A stretch of 64,000 bases of DNA from G965219965 sp965219965 (GTDB lineage Bacteria; Pseudomonadota; Alphaproteobacteria; RS24), in NCBI GenBank assembly GCA_965219965.1, contig OZ244796.1, forward strand, positions 496,001-560,000, read 5' to 3'. Positions 62,762-64,000 of this stretch are shown piece by piece. The notes beneath the pieces were generated by a model, which had not been told where the DNA came from, made no database searches, and saw only the letters and a program-made list of their open reading frames with translations. Both the position numbers and the translations under genes were made by a program. The first letter of the stretch is position 1. Each line of letters begins with the position of its first letter.

Positions 62762-63867
62762 GCCAAAGCAAAACCATAGAAAGTGCAGAAATTCCTGAAA
62801 TTGACGGCGACTCTCCACCGCGCCTATGTGCCAAACCCGCAGGGCATGACGTCGTAGAAGCGCGTTTTTTGCAAAATCTAGCGCAAAATCGACTACATCA
62901 TGCGTGGTTGCTAACGGGGGCTAAGGGTATTGGTAAGGCAGGCTTTGCTTTTCGGCTCGCACGTTTTTTACTGCACCACCCTAATCCAGTGCAGGCGGCA
63001 CAAAATGCCGATAATTTGGACATTCCCGAAGACAGCAAAACACAGCAATTGGTCAATCGGCTGGCGCATCCAGATTTAATGGTGGTCAATCGCCCCTATG
63101 ATTTTGACAAAGGCGTGTTTAAGGCAGATATTTCGGTCGAATCCATCCGCAATATTAGCCATTTTCTGTCACTAACGGGGGCGGTGGCGCATTGGCGCGT
63201 TTGTTTGATTGACAGCGTTGATGAAATGACGGTAAGCGGGGCTAATGCACTTCTTAAAATACTTGAAGAACCCCCTGCAAATACCTTGTTTTTATTGATT
63301 TCTCATAATCCAGGAATTTTGACGGCCACCATTCGGTCGCGCTGTCAAATTGTACCTTTATCGCCTTTGTCGCCCGAAACCGTCCAACAAATTTTGCTAG
63401 AAAGAAAGCCAGAACTTGACTCTGATAGTGCCGCCGCCATCGCCTTTTTGGCCAATGGCAGTATTGGCACGGCACTTAATTTGGCCGAGCAGGGTGGGCT
63501 GGATATATATCAGGAAATGCTTGCCATTCTTGCCACCATGCCTAAACCCGATAATGTGAAGCTCCACGCCCTTGCCGAGCGCATGAACAGTACCGATGCG
63601 CAGGGGCTTTTTTCGTTGCTTATGTGGTTTTTGACCGCATGGTTGCACCGTATGATTACGACTCATGCGCGGAGGCAGACGGGGCAAACGCTTTTTGCCA
63701 ACGAAGAAGAAACCATGCGCCGCTTTCTGGCCGCTTCTTCGCTTGAACAATGGGTTCAGCTGTGGGAAAAAGTCGGAAAATTGGATAGGGAGGCCGAAAG
63801 ACTTAATCTTGACCGCAAACAAGCAGTACTGGAAAGTTTCGCACTTATCCGCAAGGCTGTAGCGTGA
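62758..63867 (+). CDS. holB: DNA polymerase III delta' subunit
   Basis: Clamp-loader subunit, 369 residues, of the AAA+ type. HAWLLTGAKGIGKAGFAFRL holds the P-loop-like segment; NALLKILEEPPANTLFLLIS and TIRSRCQIVPLSPLS are the hallmark delta'/DnaX segments near residues 160-205. The gene overlaps tmk by ATGA and runs into metG after 19 bases. Confidence 0.95.
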   Translation: MSQSKTIESAEIPEIDGDSPPRLCAKPAGHDVVEARFLQNLAQNRLHHAWLLTGAKGIGKAGFAFRLARFLLHHPNPVQAAQNADNLDIPEDSKTQQLVNRLAHPDLMVVNRPYDFDKGVFKADISVESIRNISHFLSLTGAVAHWRVCLIDSVDEMTVSGANALLKILEEPPANTLFLLISHNPGILTATIRSRCQIVPLSPLSPETVQQILLERKPELDSDSAAAIAFLANGSIGTALNLAEQGGLDIYQEMLAILATMPKPDNVKLHALAERMNSTDAQGLFSLLMWFLTAWLHRMITTHARRQTGQTLFANEEETMRRFLAASSLEQWVQLWEKVGKLDREAERLNLDRKQAVLESFALIRKAVA

Positions 63868-63886
63868 AATAGAGCAAGGGGGTGAT

Positions 63887-64000
63887 ATGGCAGGAAGCAA
63901 AAAACCATTTTTTATCACCACGGCGATTTCTTATCCCAATGGCCGTCCTCATATTGGCCACGCCTATGAGGCTATGGCCACGGATGTGATTGCCCGCTTC
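63887..64000 (+). CDS. metG: Methionine--tRNA ligase, N-terminal part (continues beyond window)
   Basis: 38 codons are visible: FFITTAISYPNGRPHIGHAY carries the HIGH motif of class I methionyl-tRNA synthetase. AAGGGGG ribosome site precedes ATG 63887. It follows holB, the standard order in alphaproteobacteria. The rest is outside the window. Confidence 0.93.
   Translation, partial: MAGSKKPFFITTAISYPNGRPHIGHAYEAMATDVIARF

Noticed and set aside
1..64000. CRISPR arrays, insertion sequences, phage genes or integrase genes
   Set aside because: No regular spacer repeats, transposase, capsid or integrase coding sequence was seen; the island call rests on the tRNA fragment and gene content only.

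Overview
The window reads as chromosomal DNA of an alphaproteobacterium, probably free-living and aquatic. The taxonomic signal is gene content and order: rplM-rpsI beside fabZ and argC, hom-glpX-recJ, an NDUFS4-type complex I subunit gene lying among tRNA genes, a DUF2842 gene divergent from a COX15-type ctaA, an AapJQMP-type amino-acid ABC transporter, pcm/tolC/popZ-like/valS, and rlpA-dacA-tmk-holB-metG. I cannot assign a genus from sequence alone.

Layout. 1-1235: end of a SUF Fe-S operon (sufS tail, sufT, sufA). 1239-3593: an uncharacterised gene, an FAD monooxygenase, a 26-codon membrane microprotein and a DUF2842 gene. 3607-11647: ctaA, rplM-rpsI, fabZ, argC, a small lipoprotein, hom, glpX and recJ. 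11709-15345: tRNA-Glu, an exported MsrA, an NhaD-type antiporter, a double cold-shock protein, tRNA-Pro, the complex I subunit and tRNA-Arg. 15500-18438: a FecR-domain exported protein and a TPR/beta-barrel outer-membrane protein in one overlapping operon. 18520-26577: glutamine-amidotransferase hydrolase, Sel1 protein, cystathionine beta-lyase, aapJQMP, cysteine synthase, tRNA-Asn and tRNA-Cys. 26759-33995: methyltransferase, tolC, popZ-like gene, valS, ilvD.

The accessory centrepiece is 34.3-60.0 kb. It holds a metzincin lipoprotein, a truncated tRNA-Ser gene whose 5' end is replaced by the end of a second FecR gene, a second TPR/beta-barrel outer-membrane protein, a divergent 16.6-kb adhesin locus (lipobox-like N terminus, cadherin, CSPG-like and VCBS repeats, RTX C terminus) broken by four apparent single-base indels, and an 856-codon companion gene with an internal duplication. 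A 14-bp tRNA T-arm sequence recurs in inverted orientation at the far border, just before core genes resume at rlpA. I infer an acquired surface-adhesion island. The FecR plus TPR-barrel pairing occurs twice and resembles the cargo/translocon logic of Slam (surface lipoprotein assembly modifier) systems; this is the best candidate for an undescribed system here.

The island encodes an RTX-type export substrate but no type I ABC transporter or membrane-fusion protein in this window. The only visible outer-membrane channel is the tolC gene about 13 kb upstream of the adhesin.
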